Part shown: positions 50,262 through 59,300 of the stretch, in pieces
How positions within the stretch are numbered: the stretch's first letter is position 1
Layout of the letters: every line of letters begins with the position of its first letter
DNA from: Streptomyces cinnamoneus
GTDB taxonomy: Bacteria; Actinomycetota; Actinomycetes; Streptomycetales; Streptomycetaceae
Direction of reading: 5' to 3'
NCBI RefSeq assembly: GCF_014650495.1
Contig: NZ_BMVB01000007.1
Span: 186,001-250,000, forward strand
Length of the DNA stretch: 64,000 nucleotides
The notes under the pieces: model-generated
What the model saw: only the letters and a program-made list of their open reading frames with translations
Databases searched by the model: none
What the model was told of the DNA's origin: nothing
Position numbers and translations under genes: made by a program

Positions 50262-52625
50262 GTGGCCGTGACCAGTTGGACCCGCCGCACGTTCCTCACC
50301 GTCGCCGGGACCCTCGGCACCCTGGGCCTGGGGGCCGGACCCGGGGACGACGCCTTCGCCGCCCTGCGAAGACGCTGGCGCGACCTCACCCTCGGCACCG
50401 GCTTCGACCCCGCTGCCGAGCCCTACGCCGGCGTCCTGCGCCGCACCGGCGAGCTCGCCGGTGCGTACCGCGCGAGCATGCGCCCCGGCTCCGGGTCCCT
50501 GTGGCCCGACGCGCCCTTCGATCCGCCCGCCGGCATCACCGCGAGCTACGCCCGCCTGTTCACCATGGCCCAGGCCCACGCCCAGCCGGGTACCGGCCTC
50601 ACCGGCGACGCCGCCCTCGCGGCCGACGTCCTCGCCGGGCTCGACCACCTCCACGACCGCATCTACCACCCCGGCACCACCCGGTACGGCAACTGGTGGG
50701 AGTGGCAGATCGGCAGCCCCCGGCTGCTCCTGGACGCCCTCACCCTCCTTTACGACGAGGCGGGCGCGGCGCGGCGCGCCCGCCTCCTCGACGCCGTCGG
50801 CCACTTCGTCCCCGACTCCGTGCTCGACGCCTACACCGGCACCAGCACCGGCGCCAACCGCGTCGACCTGTGCCGCGTCGTCGCCCTGCGCGGCCTCCTG
50901 GGAGCCGAGCCCGCCCGCCTCGCCCTGGCCCGCGACGCCCTCTCGCCCGTCTTCCCCCACGTCACGGCGGGCGACGGGCTCTACGCCGACGGCTCCTTCG
51001 TCCAGCACACCTGGGTCGCCTACACCGGCACGTACGGACAGGTGCTGCTCGACGGCCTCGGGCGGCTCTTCGCGCTGCTGCGCGGTTCGCCCTGGGAGGT
51101 CACCGACCCCCGGCGGCAGATCATCCACGACAGCGTCGAGCGGGCCTTCGCCCCACTGATCCACAACGGTCTCGTCATGGACTGCGTCTCCGGCCGCGCC
51201 ATCAGCCGGGGACGGGCGAGCGCCGATCCCCGCGGACTGCTCCAGAGCGACCACCAGCGCGGCCACGCCGTCATCGCCGCCCTCGCCCTCCTCGCCGCGG
51301 GCGCGAGCACGGCCGAGCGCGACCGCTGGCACTCAATGATCAAAGGCTGGATCGCCCGGGACACCACCAGCCCCCTCCGCGCCGACCCCCAGTTCGGCGT
51401 CGCCGACCTCGCCCGTCTCGCCGCCGTCGACGCCGGGCCCGCCCCCGCCGCGCCCGAGCCCGTCGGCCACCGGCTCTTCGCCGCCATGGACCGCGCCGTG
51501 CACCGCCGCCCCGGCTGGGCCGCCGCCATCGCCATGGCCTCCGACCGCATCAGCCACTACGAGAACGGCAACGGCGAGAACCCGCGCGGCTGGCACACCG
51601 GCGCCGGCATGCTCTCCTGGTGGGGCGCCACCCACGGTGGCGACCAGTACAGCGACGGCTTCTGGCCCACCGTCGACCCCTACCGCCTGCCCGGCACCAC
51701 CGTCTCCCGCCGTCCGCTGGCCGACAACGAAGGCGGCGGCTGGGGCGCCCCCAAGCCCGCCGCCCGCTGGGTCGGCGGCGTCACCGACGGCGAGTACGCC
51801 GTCGTCGGACAGCACCTCAAGGGGCTCGGCTCCACCCTGGAGGCCCGCAAGTCCTGGTTCTGCGCGGCGGACGCGATCGTCTGCCTCGGCGCCGGCATCA
51901 GCGCCGAGGACAACGCCGACGTGGAGACCGTGCTCGACAACCGCAACCTCGGCGCCACGGGGACCGCACGGCTCACCGTCGACGGCGAGCCCCAGCCGGC
52001 CGAGGACGGCTGGACCCGGTCGTGGGAGTGCGCCCACTGGGCCCACCTCGCCGGGCACGGCGGCTACGTCCTCCTTGGCGGCGCCCCGCTCACGGCCCTG
52101 CGCACCGCCCGCGCCGGATCATGGCGCGACATCAACGCCGGCGGCTCGCCCGCCCTCCTCACCCGCCGCTACCTCACCCTGTGGCACCCTCACGGCACCG
52201 ACCCCGACGACGACGGCTACGCCTACCTCCTGATGCCCGGCGCCGCACCCGACGCCGTCGCCGACCGCGCCGCCGACACCGGATGGCTCACCGTCCTCGC
52301 CAACACCCGCGACCGGCAGGCCGTCGCCGTCCCCTTGCTGGGCCTGACCGCCGCCGCCTTCTGGGAGGCGGGCACCGCCGGCCCCCTGACCGTCAGCACC
52401 CCCGCCGCCGTGCTGCTGCGCCGCCGCGGGCGCACGGCCGCCCTCCACCTCGCCGCCCCCCTGCGCACCGGGGAGACCACCGAGCTGACCTGGGCCCACC
52501 CGGTGCGCCGGGTCACCGCACACGACGCGTCGGTGCAGGTCCTGGCCACCACGCCCGCCCTGCGGCTGCGCATCGCCCCGGGCACGGCCTGCGCCCCGCA
52601 CGCCTGCCGGGTGGACCTCGCATGA
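50262..52625 (+). CDS. Family 8 polysaccharide lyase (hyaluronate/chondroitin/xanthan lyase type), exported
   Basis: The 787-aa product has a twin-arginine-like signal (WTRRTFLTVAGTLGTLGLG). The alpha-toroid catalytic domain holds the PL8 residues: Asn in YGNWWEWQIG (about 145), His and Tyr in ADGSFVQHTWVAYTGTYG (about 245-260), and Arg near ISRGRASA. The central super-sandwich domain has WHTGAGMLSWWG and the C-terminal domain (about 690-787) ends the protein. PL8 enzymes cleave uronic-acid polysaccharides by beta-elimination; the exact substrate is not predictable. Start GTG 50262 has GGGGGAG 9-10 nt upstream; GTG 50268 is possible. Confidence 0.9.
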   Translation: MAVTSWTRRTFLTVAGTLGTLGLGAGPGDDAFAALRRRWRDLTLGTGFDPAAEPYAGVLRRTGELAGAYRASMRPGSGSLWPDAPFDPPAGITASYARLFTMAQAHAQPGTGLTGDAALAADVLAGLDHLHDRIYHPGTTRYGNWWEWQIGSPRLLLDALTLLYDEAGAARRARLLDAVGHFVPDSVLDAYTGTSTGANRVDLCRVVALRGLLGAEPARLALARDALSPVFPHVTAGDGLYADGSFVQHTWVAYTGTYGQVLLDGLGRLFALLRGSPWEVTDPRRQIIHDSVERAFAPLIHNGLVMDCVSGRAISRGRASADPRGLLQSDHQRGHAVIAALALLAAGASTAERDRWHSMIKGWIARDTTSPLRADPQFGVADLARLAAVDAGPAPAAPEPVGHRLFAAMDRAVHRRPGWAAAIAMASDRISHYENGNGENPRGWHTGAGMLSWWGATHGGDQYSDGFWPTVDPYRLPGTTVSRRPLADNEGGGWGAPKPAARWVGGVTDGEYAVVGQHLKGLGSTLEARKSWFCAADAIVCLGAGISAEDNADVETVLDNRNLGATGTARLTVDGEPQPAEDGWTRSWECAHWAHLAGHGGYVLLGGAPLTALRTARAGSWRDINAGGSPALLTRRYLTLWHPHGTDPDDDGYAYLLMPGAAPDAVADRAADTGWLTVLANTRDRQAVAVPLLGLTAAAFWEAGTAGPLTVSTPAAVLLRRRGRTAALHLAAPLRTGETTELTWAHPVRRVTAHDASVQVLATTPALRLRIAPGTACAPHACRVDLA

Positions 52626-52690
52626 CCGCGTTCACCCGGACGGCGGTACCTGGTCAATCCATATATATGACGGCTGGGGCGGTCCATATT

Positions 52691-52705
52691 TGTGGGGTAC
52701 CCACA
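52691..52705. promoter_or_regulatory. Inverted repeat in the accB upstream region
   Basis: TGTGGG-GTA-CCCACA (52691-52705) lies 137 nt upstream of accB in a 216-nt gap that also has an unusually AT-rich patch (TCCATATATATGACGG at 52658-52673). A TACCGT hexamer at 52830-52835 ends 6 nt before the accB ATG, so a leaderless accB mRNA is possible. Nothing else was seen in the gap. Confidence 0.4.
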
Positions 52706-52841
52706 GCGTGGGACGGCCGCTCGAACGCAGACAACTGATAAGGGCGCTGTGCAGTTCTGTTCCGCCTGCCCACGAAATCGCGCACGACGTTGTGTGGAAC
52801 CGACATGATGTTCAGACCCTCCCGCCGCGTACCGTCTATCC

Positions 52842-54425
52842 ATGAGCAATCTCGAAGGTGCGCCCGTAGAGGCGAATGACGTCCGTGGGCGCGTCGCCGA
52901 GCTGCACGCCATCCGCGAGCAGGTTCGGCTCGGCCCCAGCGAGCGGGCTACCCAGGCACAGAAGGCCAAGGGGAAGCTGACCGCTCGCGAGCGCATTGAT
53001 CTCCTGCTGGACGAGGGCTCTTTTACCGAGGTGGAGCCGTTGCGGCGGCACCGCGCCAGCGGTTTCGGGCTGGAGGCCAAGCGCCCGTACACCGACGGTG
53101 TGATCACCGGGTGGGGGACCGTGCACGGGCGGACCGTGTTCGTCTACGCACACGACTTCCGGATCTTCGGCGGTGCGCTGGGCGAGGCCCACGCCACGAA
53201 GATCCACAAGATCATGGACAAGGCCATCGCGGCCGGGGCGCCGCTGGTGTCCCTCAACGACGGTGCCGGTGCCCGCATCCAGGAGGGCGTCTCCGCGCTC
53301 GCCGGCTACGGCGGCATCTTCCAGCGCAACACCAAGGCGTCCGGCGTCATCCCGCAGATAAGCGTCATGCTCGGCCCCTGCGCCGGCGGCGCCGCCTACT
53401 CGCCGGCCCTCACGGACTTCGTCTTCATGGTCCGTGAGACCTCCCAGATGTTCATCACCGGCCCCGACGTGGTGCGCGCGGTGACGGGCGAGGAGATCAC
53501 CCAGAACGGCCTCGGCGGCGCGGACGTGCACGCCGAGACCTCCGGTGTGGCCCACTTCGCCTACGACGACGAGGAGACCTGCCTGGAGGAGGTGCGCTAC
53601 CTCCTGTCGCTGCTGCCGCAGAACAACCGGGAGAACCCGCCCCGCGTCCAGGCCGAGGACCCCGCCGACCGCACGGGCGAGGCCCTGCTGGACCTGGTGC
53701 CCGCCGACGGCAACCGCCCGTACGACATGCGCAAGGTCATCGAGGAGATCGTCGACGACGGCGAGTACCTCGAAGTCCACGAGCGCTGGGCGACCAACAT
53801 CATCTGCGCCCTGTCCCGCCTGGACGGCCAGGTCGTCGGCATCGTGGCCAACCAGCCCCAGTCCCTCGCCGGCGTTCTCGACATCGAGGCGTCCGAGAAG
53901 GCCGCGCGCTTCATCCAGATGTGCGACGCCTTCAACATCCCGATCATCACTCTTCTGGACGTACCCGGGTTCCTCCCCGGCGTCGATCAGGAGCACGGTG
54001 GAATCATCCGGCACGGCGCGAAGCTGCTCTACGCCTACTGCAACGCCACCGTGCCCAGGATCTCGGTGATCCTGCGCAAGGCATATGGCGGCGCGTACAT
54101 CGTCATGGACTCGCAGTCGATCGGTGCGGACCTCACGTTCGCCTGGCCGACCAACGAGATCGCCGTCATGGGCGCGGAGGGCGCGGCCAACGTGATCTTC
54201 CGCAAGCAGATCGCCGAGGCGGACGACCCGGAGGCCATGCGGGCCCGCATGGTCAAGGAGTACAAGGCCGAGCTGATGCACCCGTACTACGCAGCCGAGC
54301 GCGGACTGGTCGACGACGTGATCGACCCCGTGGAGACCCGGTCGGTGCTGATCCGGTCGCTGGCGATGCTCGCGACCAAGCACGCGGACCTCCCGTCCCG
54401 CAAGCACGGCAACCCGCCCCAGTAA
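52842..54425 (+). CDS. accB: Acyl-CoA carboxylase carboxyltransferase (beta) subunit, AccB type
   Basis: The 527-aa biotin-dependent carboxyltransferase makes malonyl-CoA and related extender units. Two crotonase-like halves are visible: the acyl-CoA oxyanion region GPCAGGAAYSPALTD in the N half and the biotin-site block RKAYGGAYIVMDSQSIGAD in the C half. The residue after GGAY is Ile. In S. coelicolor this position is Ile in AccB, which accepts acetyl-, propionyl- and butyryl-CoA, and Asp in PccB, which prefers propionyl-CoA. The adjacent epsilon gene supports AccB. No Shine-Dalgarno is evident. The biotinylated alpha subunit is encoded elsewhere. Confidence 0.94.
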   Translation: MSNLEGAPVEANDVRGRVAELHAIREQVRLGPSERATQAQKAKGKLTARERIDLLLDEGSFTEVEPLRRHRASGFGLEAKRPYTDGVITGWGTVHGRTVFVYAHDFRIFGGALGEAHATKIHKIMDKAIAAGAPLVSLNDGAGARIQEGVSALAGYGGIFQRNTKASGVIPQISVMLGPCAGGAAYSPALTDFVFMVRETSQMFITGPDVVRAVTGEEITQNGLGGADVHAETSGVAHFAYDDEETCLEEVRYLLSLLPQNNRENPPRVQAEDPADRTGEALLDLVPADGNRPYDMRKVIEEIVDDGEYLEVHERWATNIICALSRLDGQVVGIVANQPQSLAGVLDIEASEKAARFIQMCDAFNIPIITLLDVPGFLPGVDQEHGGIIRHGAKLLYAYCNATVPRISVILRKAYGGAYIVMDSQSIGADLTFAWPTNEIAVMGAEGAANVIFRKQIAEADDPEAMRARMVKEYKAELMHPYYAAERGLVDDVIDPVETRSVLIRSLAMLATKHADLPSRKHGNPPQ

Positions 54426-54458
54426 ACGCAACGCCCGTACAGCCATCGGAGACCTCGC

Positions 54459-54659
54459 ATGAACGACACGCTCGTACGCGTCGAGAAGGGCACCGCGGAC
54501 GCCGAGGAACTGGCCGCCGTCACCGCCGTCCTCCTCGCCCGCGCCGCCGCCGGCACCGACCGCACCGCCCAGGACGCCCGCCCGCGCCGCACCACGGCCG
54601 TCTGGCGCCGCCTGGAGCGCAGCTCCGGCTTCAGAGCCCCGCACAGCTGGCAGGGCTGA
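54459..54659 (+). CDS. accE: Acyl-CoA carboxylase epsilon subunit
   Basis: The 66-aa product starts MNDTLVRVEKGTADAEELAA, the conserved helix that in actinobacterial AccE proteins binds the carboxyltransferase core. The end FRAPHSWQG is also family typical. It raises the activity of the AccA-AccB complex. It lies 34 nt downstream of accB with a GGAG-type site and belongs to the same operon. Confidence 0.93.
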   Translation: MNDTLVRVEKGTADAEELAAVTAVLLARAAAGTDRTAQDARPRRTTAVWRRLERSSGFRAPHSWQG

Positions 54660-54665
54660 CCACGA

Positions 54666-54709
54666 CGAAGAGGCCCTTCACCCCCGGCCGGGGGTGAAGG
54701 GCCTCTTCG
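54666..54709. terminator. Perfect 22-bp inverted repeat after accE
   Basis: The 44 nt form an uninterrupted palindrome (arm begins CGAAGAGGCCCTTCACCCCC), 7 nt after the accE stop. The hairpin would be extremely stable and is the probable accBE terminator. Confidence 0.85.
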
Positions 54710-54725
54710 CGTGTGCCGGGCCGGA

Positions 54726-54778
54726 GGATGCGGAAAGGTCCCCGCACTCCCGAGGAGTGCGGGGACCTTTCCGCATCC
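54726..54778. terminator. Perfect 25-bp inverted repeat before cvnD2 end
   Basis: Arms 54726-54750 and 54754-54778 are fully complementary with a CGA loop (arm begins GGATGCGGAAAGGTCCCCGC). It lies 25 nt from the stop of the convergent cvnD2 gene and is the probable conservon terminator. Confidence 0.85.
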
Positions 54779-54802
54779 GAGCCGCGTACGGGCCGGCCCG
54801 TC

Positions 54803-55384
54803 CTAGCGCAGTCGCGCCATGAGGGCGTGCTCGACGAGCGTGATGAGGGCGCTCTTCGCTTCGTTGCGGTGCCGCGCGTCCGTGGTGATGATGGGCGCGT
54901 CCGGGCCGATCTGCAGGGCCTCGCGGACCTCTTCGGGGGTGTAGGGCTGGTGCCCGTCGAAGCCGTTGAGGGCGATGACGAAGGGCAGGCCGCTGTTCTC
55001 GAAGTAGTCGACGGCGGGGAAGCAGTCGGCGAGGCGGCGGGTGTCGACGAGGACCACGGCGCCGATCGCGCCGCGCACCAGGTCGTCCCACATGAACCAG
55101 AAGCGGTCCTGTCCGGGCGTGCCGAACAGGTAGAGGATCAGGTCCTGGTCCAGGGTGATGCGGCCGAAGTCCATGGCCACGGTCGTCGTGGTCTTGTCCG
55201 GCGCGTGGGTGAGGTCGTCGATGCCCGCCGAGGCGGAGGTCATGACGGCTTCGGTGCGCAGCGGGTTGATCTCCGAGACCGCGCCGACGAACGTGGTCTT
55301 GCCCACGCCGAAGCCACCCGCCACCACGATTTTTGCGGAGGTGGTGGAGCGGGCTGCCTCGCCGCTAGAGGTTCCGAAGTCCAC
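54803..55384 (-). CDS. cvnD2: Conservon GTPase CvnD (conservon 2)
   Basis: The 193-aa Ras-like small GTPase of the MglA/CvnD type has a P-loop GGFGVGKTT (about 23-31), the switch region with TTTTVAMDFG, LFGTPGQDRF (G3), and NGFDGH in place of NKxD (G4). It is the output of the conservon, a membrane-associated complex likened to eukaryotic GPCR-G-protein systems. The GTG start overlaps cvnC2 by 20 nt. It is about 95% identical to the CvnD at 59803-60393, including a 92-nt run of identical DNA. Confidence 0.95.
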   Translation of the reverse strand: MDFGTSSGEAARSTTSAKIVVAGGFGVGKTTFVGAVSEINPLRTEAVMTSASAGIDDLTHAPDKTTTTVAMDFGRITLDQDLILYLFGTPGQDRFWFMWDDLVRGAIGAVVLVDTRRLADCFPAVDYFENSGLPFVIALNGFDGHQPYTPEEVREALQIGPDAPIITTDARHRNEAKSALITLVEHALMARLR

Positions 55385-55892
55385 TGAGCACCCTTTCGAG
55401 CAGTGTCACGTCAGGCTGGCCGCCGGCGGACGCGTCGCCGCCGGGCTGATGAATGGCGACGAGTCCGGCCTCCGCCAGGTCGGCGACGAGGATTCGGGCG
55501 ACGCCGAGGGGAATGGACAGAAGGGCCGAGATCTCGGCGACCGACTTGATCTCCTGGCACAGATGGCAGATGCGCTGGTGTTCCGGCAACTGCCCGTGGA
55601 GCTGGGACGGCTGGGCCGTGGTGTGCACCAGTGCCTCGATGGCGAGCTGGTAACGCGGCCGCGTCCGACCGCCGGTCATCGCATAAGGACGGACCAGCGG
55701 GTTGTTCTTGGCGCCGCCGCCCGCGGGCGGCGACGGTGCGCGCCGGTGCTGCTGAGGCTGGGCCGACATATGCGGAGGGCGCTGCTCCGGCATGGCCTGG
55801 TGACTGGGCGCAGAGGGGAAGTTGTAGCGGTTCAGCGGGGGTTGTCCCTGCTGCTCTTGTCCATACGGGTAACCGCCTGGGGGCGTTGCCAC
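55365..55892 (-). CDS. cvnC2: Conservon protein CvnC (DUF742)
   Basis: The 175-aa product has a Pro/Gln/Gly-rich N-terminal 70 residues, then the DUF742 domain: VRPYAMTGGRTRPRYQLAIE, HQRICHLCQEIKSVAEISAL and a winged-helix-like IPLGVARILVADLAEAGLV. In S. coelicolor conservons CvnC interacts with CvnA, CvnB and CvnD. The GTG at 55892 is set by GAGGAGGAG. Its N-terminal extension is about 40 residues longer than that of the conservon 1 copy. A hairpin separates it from cvnB2. Confidence 0.93.
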   Translation of the reverse strand: MATPPGGYPYGQEQQGQPPLNRYNFPSAPSHQAMPEQRPPHMSAQPQQHRRAPSPPAGGGAKNNPLVRPYAMTGGRTRPRYQLAIEALVHTTAQPSQLHGQLPEHQRICHLCQEIKSVAEISALLSIPLGVARILVADLAEAGLVAIHQPGGDASAGGQPDVTLLERVLSGLRNL

Positions 55893-55925
55893 GTCTCCTC
55901 CTCGACTTGCCTGTCTGCTGCTGGT

Positions 55926-55957
55926 CGCGCCACCGCACCCTATGGCGCGGTGGCGCG
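55926..55957 (-). other. Intercistronic hairpin between cvnB2 and cvnC2
   Basis: CGCGCCACCGC (55926-55936) pairs perfectly with GCGGTGGCGCG (55947-55957), loop 10 nt, in the 83-nt gap. It may stabilise or attenuate part of the polycistronic mRNA. The corresponding gap in conservon 1 (60785-60890) shows no such stem. Confidence 0.6.
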
Positions 55958-55975
55958 AAACGCACTGCCTCTTTG

Positions 55976-56398
55976 TTAGTTGAGAAGGCTCCCCTGCAGT
56001 TCGGACCGGAGCTCGGGCGTCAGCACATTGCCCGCCCGGTCCACCAGGAGGGCCATCTCGTAGCCCACGAGGCCGATGTCGCACTCGGGGTGCGCCAGAA
56101 CGGCCAGCGAGGATCCGTCGGAGACGGACATGATGAAGAGGAAGCCACGCTCCATCTCCACGACGGTCTGGTTGACCGCGCCGCCCTCGAAGATGCGCGA
56201 CGCACCCGCGGTCAGCGAGGTCAGGCCGGAGGCTACTGCCGCCAGCTGGTCGGCGCGGTCCCGCGGAAACCCTTCGGACATCGCCAGAAGGAGTCCGTCG
56301 GCGGAGACCACGACGGTGTGGGACACCCCTGGGGTGTTGTCCACGAAACTGGTGATCAACCAGTTCAGGTTCTGCGCCGCCTGGCTCATCGGGCTCAC
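55976..56398 (-). CDS. cvnB2: Conservon roadblock/LC7 protein CvnB
   Basis: The 140-aa roadblock/LC7 protein (MglB-like) probably modulates the GTPase. Conserved blocks are QAAQNLNWLI, HTVVVSADGLLLAMSEGFPR and HPECDIGLVGYEMALLVDRAG. I chose GTG 56398 because AGGAG lies 7 nt upstream; the first ATG (56389) would be 16 nt from it. The start is 1 nt beyond the cvnA2 stop codon, so translation is tightly coupled. Confidence 0.93.
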   Translation of the reverse strand: MSPMSQAAQNLNWLITSFVDNTPGVSHTVVVSADGLLLAMSEGFPRDRADQLAAVASGLTSLTAGASRIFEGGAVNQTVVEMERGFLFIMSVSDGSSLAVLAHPECDIGLVGYEMALLVDRAGNVLTPELRSELQGSLLN

Positions 56399-56399
56399 A

Positions 56400-59300
56400 C
56401 TAACGCTCCTGATCGTAGGTGCCGCCGGGGCCGAAGCCCTGGTCGTGTTGCTCATGCTGCTGGTGCGCGGGGTACTCACCGGAGTCCGTTCCCGCGTTGC
56501 GCCCCTGCTGGATGCCGCGGCGCAGGTTTGCCAACCTGCCGCGTACGTCCTCCGGAGCGCGGGAGACCTGGGGGCCGTCCTGTGCGGCCTCGGCCGCCTT
56601 GCCCTCGACCAGATTGGCCTTGGGGACCCGGCGGGGCAGACCGGAGGGGGTCACTCCGCCGGCCTTCGGCTCACGGAGCTTGCCGGCTCGCTGCCAGAGC
56701 TCGTCGTTCGCCGACCGCCATTCGGAGCTTTCGCCCTCCTGAGGCTGCCGTGGGGCCTCCCGTCGGCCCTGCTCCGGTTCCGCGCCGTCCCTCGTGGCCT
56801 CCTCGCCCGCATCGGCTTGCTGCCACCGCGTGTCGCGGCGCGGCAGACCGGACCCGGTCAGCGAGGGGGAGCCGCTCGGAGCGGGGCCCGGACGGTCGAA
56901 CTCTACGCGCTCCGGCTGGGCCGTGTCAGCGGACGGCTGGGATTCCGGTTCCGCTCCGTAACCCTGCCCGTACTCATGCTGGTACGTACCTGGCTCGGCC
57001 CACTCCCCTTGGTGGCCGGGGGTGTTGAAGTCGCCGTAGACCTCGTGGGCGCCGGTGCCCTGGTCGCTGTAGGAGGGTTCCGCGTAACCGGTCTCCGCAT
57101 ACGGTCCACCGGGCTGCTGCTGCGCGGGTATGTGCTCCTGCGGCAGGCCGTGCGGCTGCTCGAACTGCTGCTGCTGCGGGGCCTCGTCGTGGTACAGCGG
57201 GCGCTGGTCGGAACCCTGGTCGCCCATCGCCGCACGACGTTCCTCGCGCATCAGCGAACGGCCGACCGGGTCCAGCGCCGTGCCGGAGCCCGCGGCGTCC
57301 GGCCGCCCCTCGTAGCGGGAGTCGTCGAAGCCCAGCTCCGCGGCGGTCCGGGCACCGTTGCCCCTGCCGACGACGGGCTGCTGCTGCTGACCGGGGACCA
57401 TGCGGGAGACCGTGAAGTCGTCCTCGGTGAGGTCGTCGGCGCCACCACCGTGGGTGATGGCGTCCGGCAGCATCACCAGCGAGGTGGTGCCCGCCTGTTC
57501 GCCCGAGGGGCGCAGCTGCACGCGGATGCCGTGGCGGGTCGCCAGGCGGCCGACCACGAACAGGCCCATGCGCTGGGAGATCGCGGCGTCCACCGTCGGC
57601 GGGTTGGCCAGCTTGTGGTTGATGTCCGCGAAGTCCTCGGCGGTCAGGCCGATGCCCTTGTCGTGGATCTCGACCATGACGCGGCCGTCGGGCAGCCGGG
57701 TCGCGGTGACGCGGACCTTGGTGTGCGGGGAGGAGAACGTGGTGGCGTTCTCCAGCAGCTCGGCGAGCAGGTGCACGAGGTCGGTCACGGCCAGGCCGTG
57801 GATCTCGGCCTCCGGAACGCCGCTCAGCTCGATGCGCTCGTACGCCTCCACCTCGGAGGTGGCCGCACGCAACACGTCCACCAGCGGGATCGGCTGGTCC
57901 CAGCGGCGGCCGGGCTCCTCGCCCGCGAGGATGAGGAGGTTCTCGCCGTTGCGGCGCATACGGGTGGCCAGGTGGTCCAGGCGGAAGAGGTTCTCCAGCT
58001 GGTCCGGGTCCGCCTCGTTGTTCTCCAGGTCGGTGATGAGGTTCAGCTGGCCCTCGATCAGTGCCTGGTTGCGACGCGAGAGGTTGGTGAAGATCGCGTT
58101 GACGTTGCCCCGGAGCAGTGCCTGCTCGGCGGCGAGTCCCACGGCCACCCGGTGCACCTGGTCGAAGGCGCGGGCGACCTCGCCGATCTCGTCCTTGGTG
58201 GTGATCGGGATCGGCTGGACCTGGGTGTTCACCCGGCCCGGATCGGTGCGCGAGAGCTGCTCGACCAGCGCCGGCAGGCGCTGCTCGGCCACCTCGAAGG
58301 CGGCCGAGCGCAGCCGGCGCATGCTGGTGCTCATCGAGCGGGCCATCCGGCCCGCCACGAGGAAGGCGATCAGCAGCGCGAGGATCATGATCGAGGAGTT
58401 GACGATCGCCTCTTGCTGCGCCTCGGAGGCGACGGTCTCGGCCTCGTCCACGGCGTGCTCGGCCAGGTGCGCCTCGACGGTGCGGTAGGCGTTGAACTTG
58501 CCGGTGGACGTCTGCAGCCAGGACTCGGCCGTGATGCCCTTGGCCTTGAGCTGCGCCGGGGTGGCGCCGGACATGATGGCGGCAGCCATCTTGTCCTGGT
58601 CCTCGACCTGGGCCTCGGTGGCCAGCGCCGTCTTCAGGCGCTTGATGTCCTCGTCCGTACCGCCGGACTCGAACTCACCGCGGGCGATGTACTCCAGGAA
58701 GTTGTAGGAGGAGAACGACGTCAGCAGGATCTGCCGGTCCGCGGCGCTGAGCGGCTTGTTCACCAGCAGGTGGACGCCGATCGAGCGCTGCAGCGACTCG
58801 GCCGCCTTCGCGAGGGAGACCGCGTAGACGGCACGGCCGTAGGAGGTGACGTTGCCGGTGCCCAGGCCCAGCTCGTTGGTGAAGGCCATGAGCGGGCGCT
58901 GGAGGGCGCCGTAGCCGTCCTCGGTCTTCGCACCCTCCAGGGCGGAGGTGTAGGCGGCCTTGCGCAGCCCCGGCAGCGTCGGCTCGACGTCGCGCACCGC
59001 CTTCAGGCGGCGCTTGAGGGACGGGGTGTCCGGCATGCTCTTGACGCGCTTGTCGAACTCCGCGCGGGCGGCGTCCGTCGCGGCCCGGGTCTTCTTGATG
59101 ACCGGGTCGTCGGCGTTGCCTTCGAGCAGCGGCTTGGCGATCAGGTCGCGCTCTTCGATCACGGCGTGCGCGTAGGTGGCCGCGGCCTCCACGACGCGAG
59201 CGGCGTCCGTGGCGTCCTGCGCCTCCAGCCAGACGTCGACGGAGTCCTTGACCTTCAGACCACCGAAGACCAGCGCGATGATGACCGGGATCAGCAGAAT

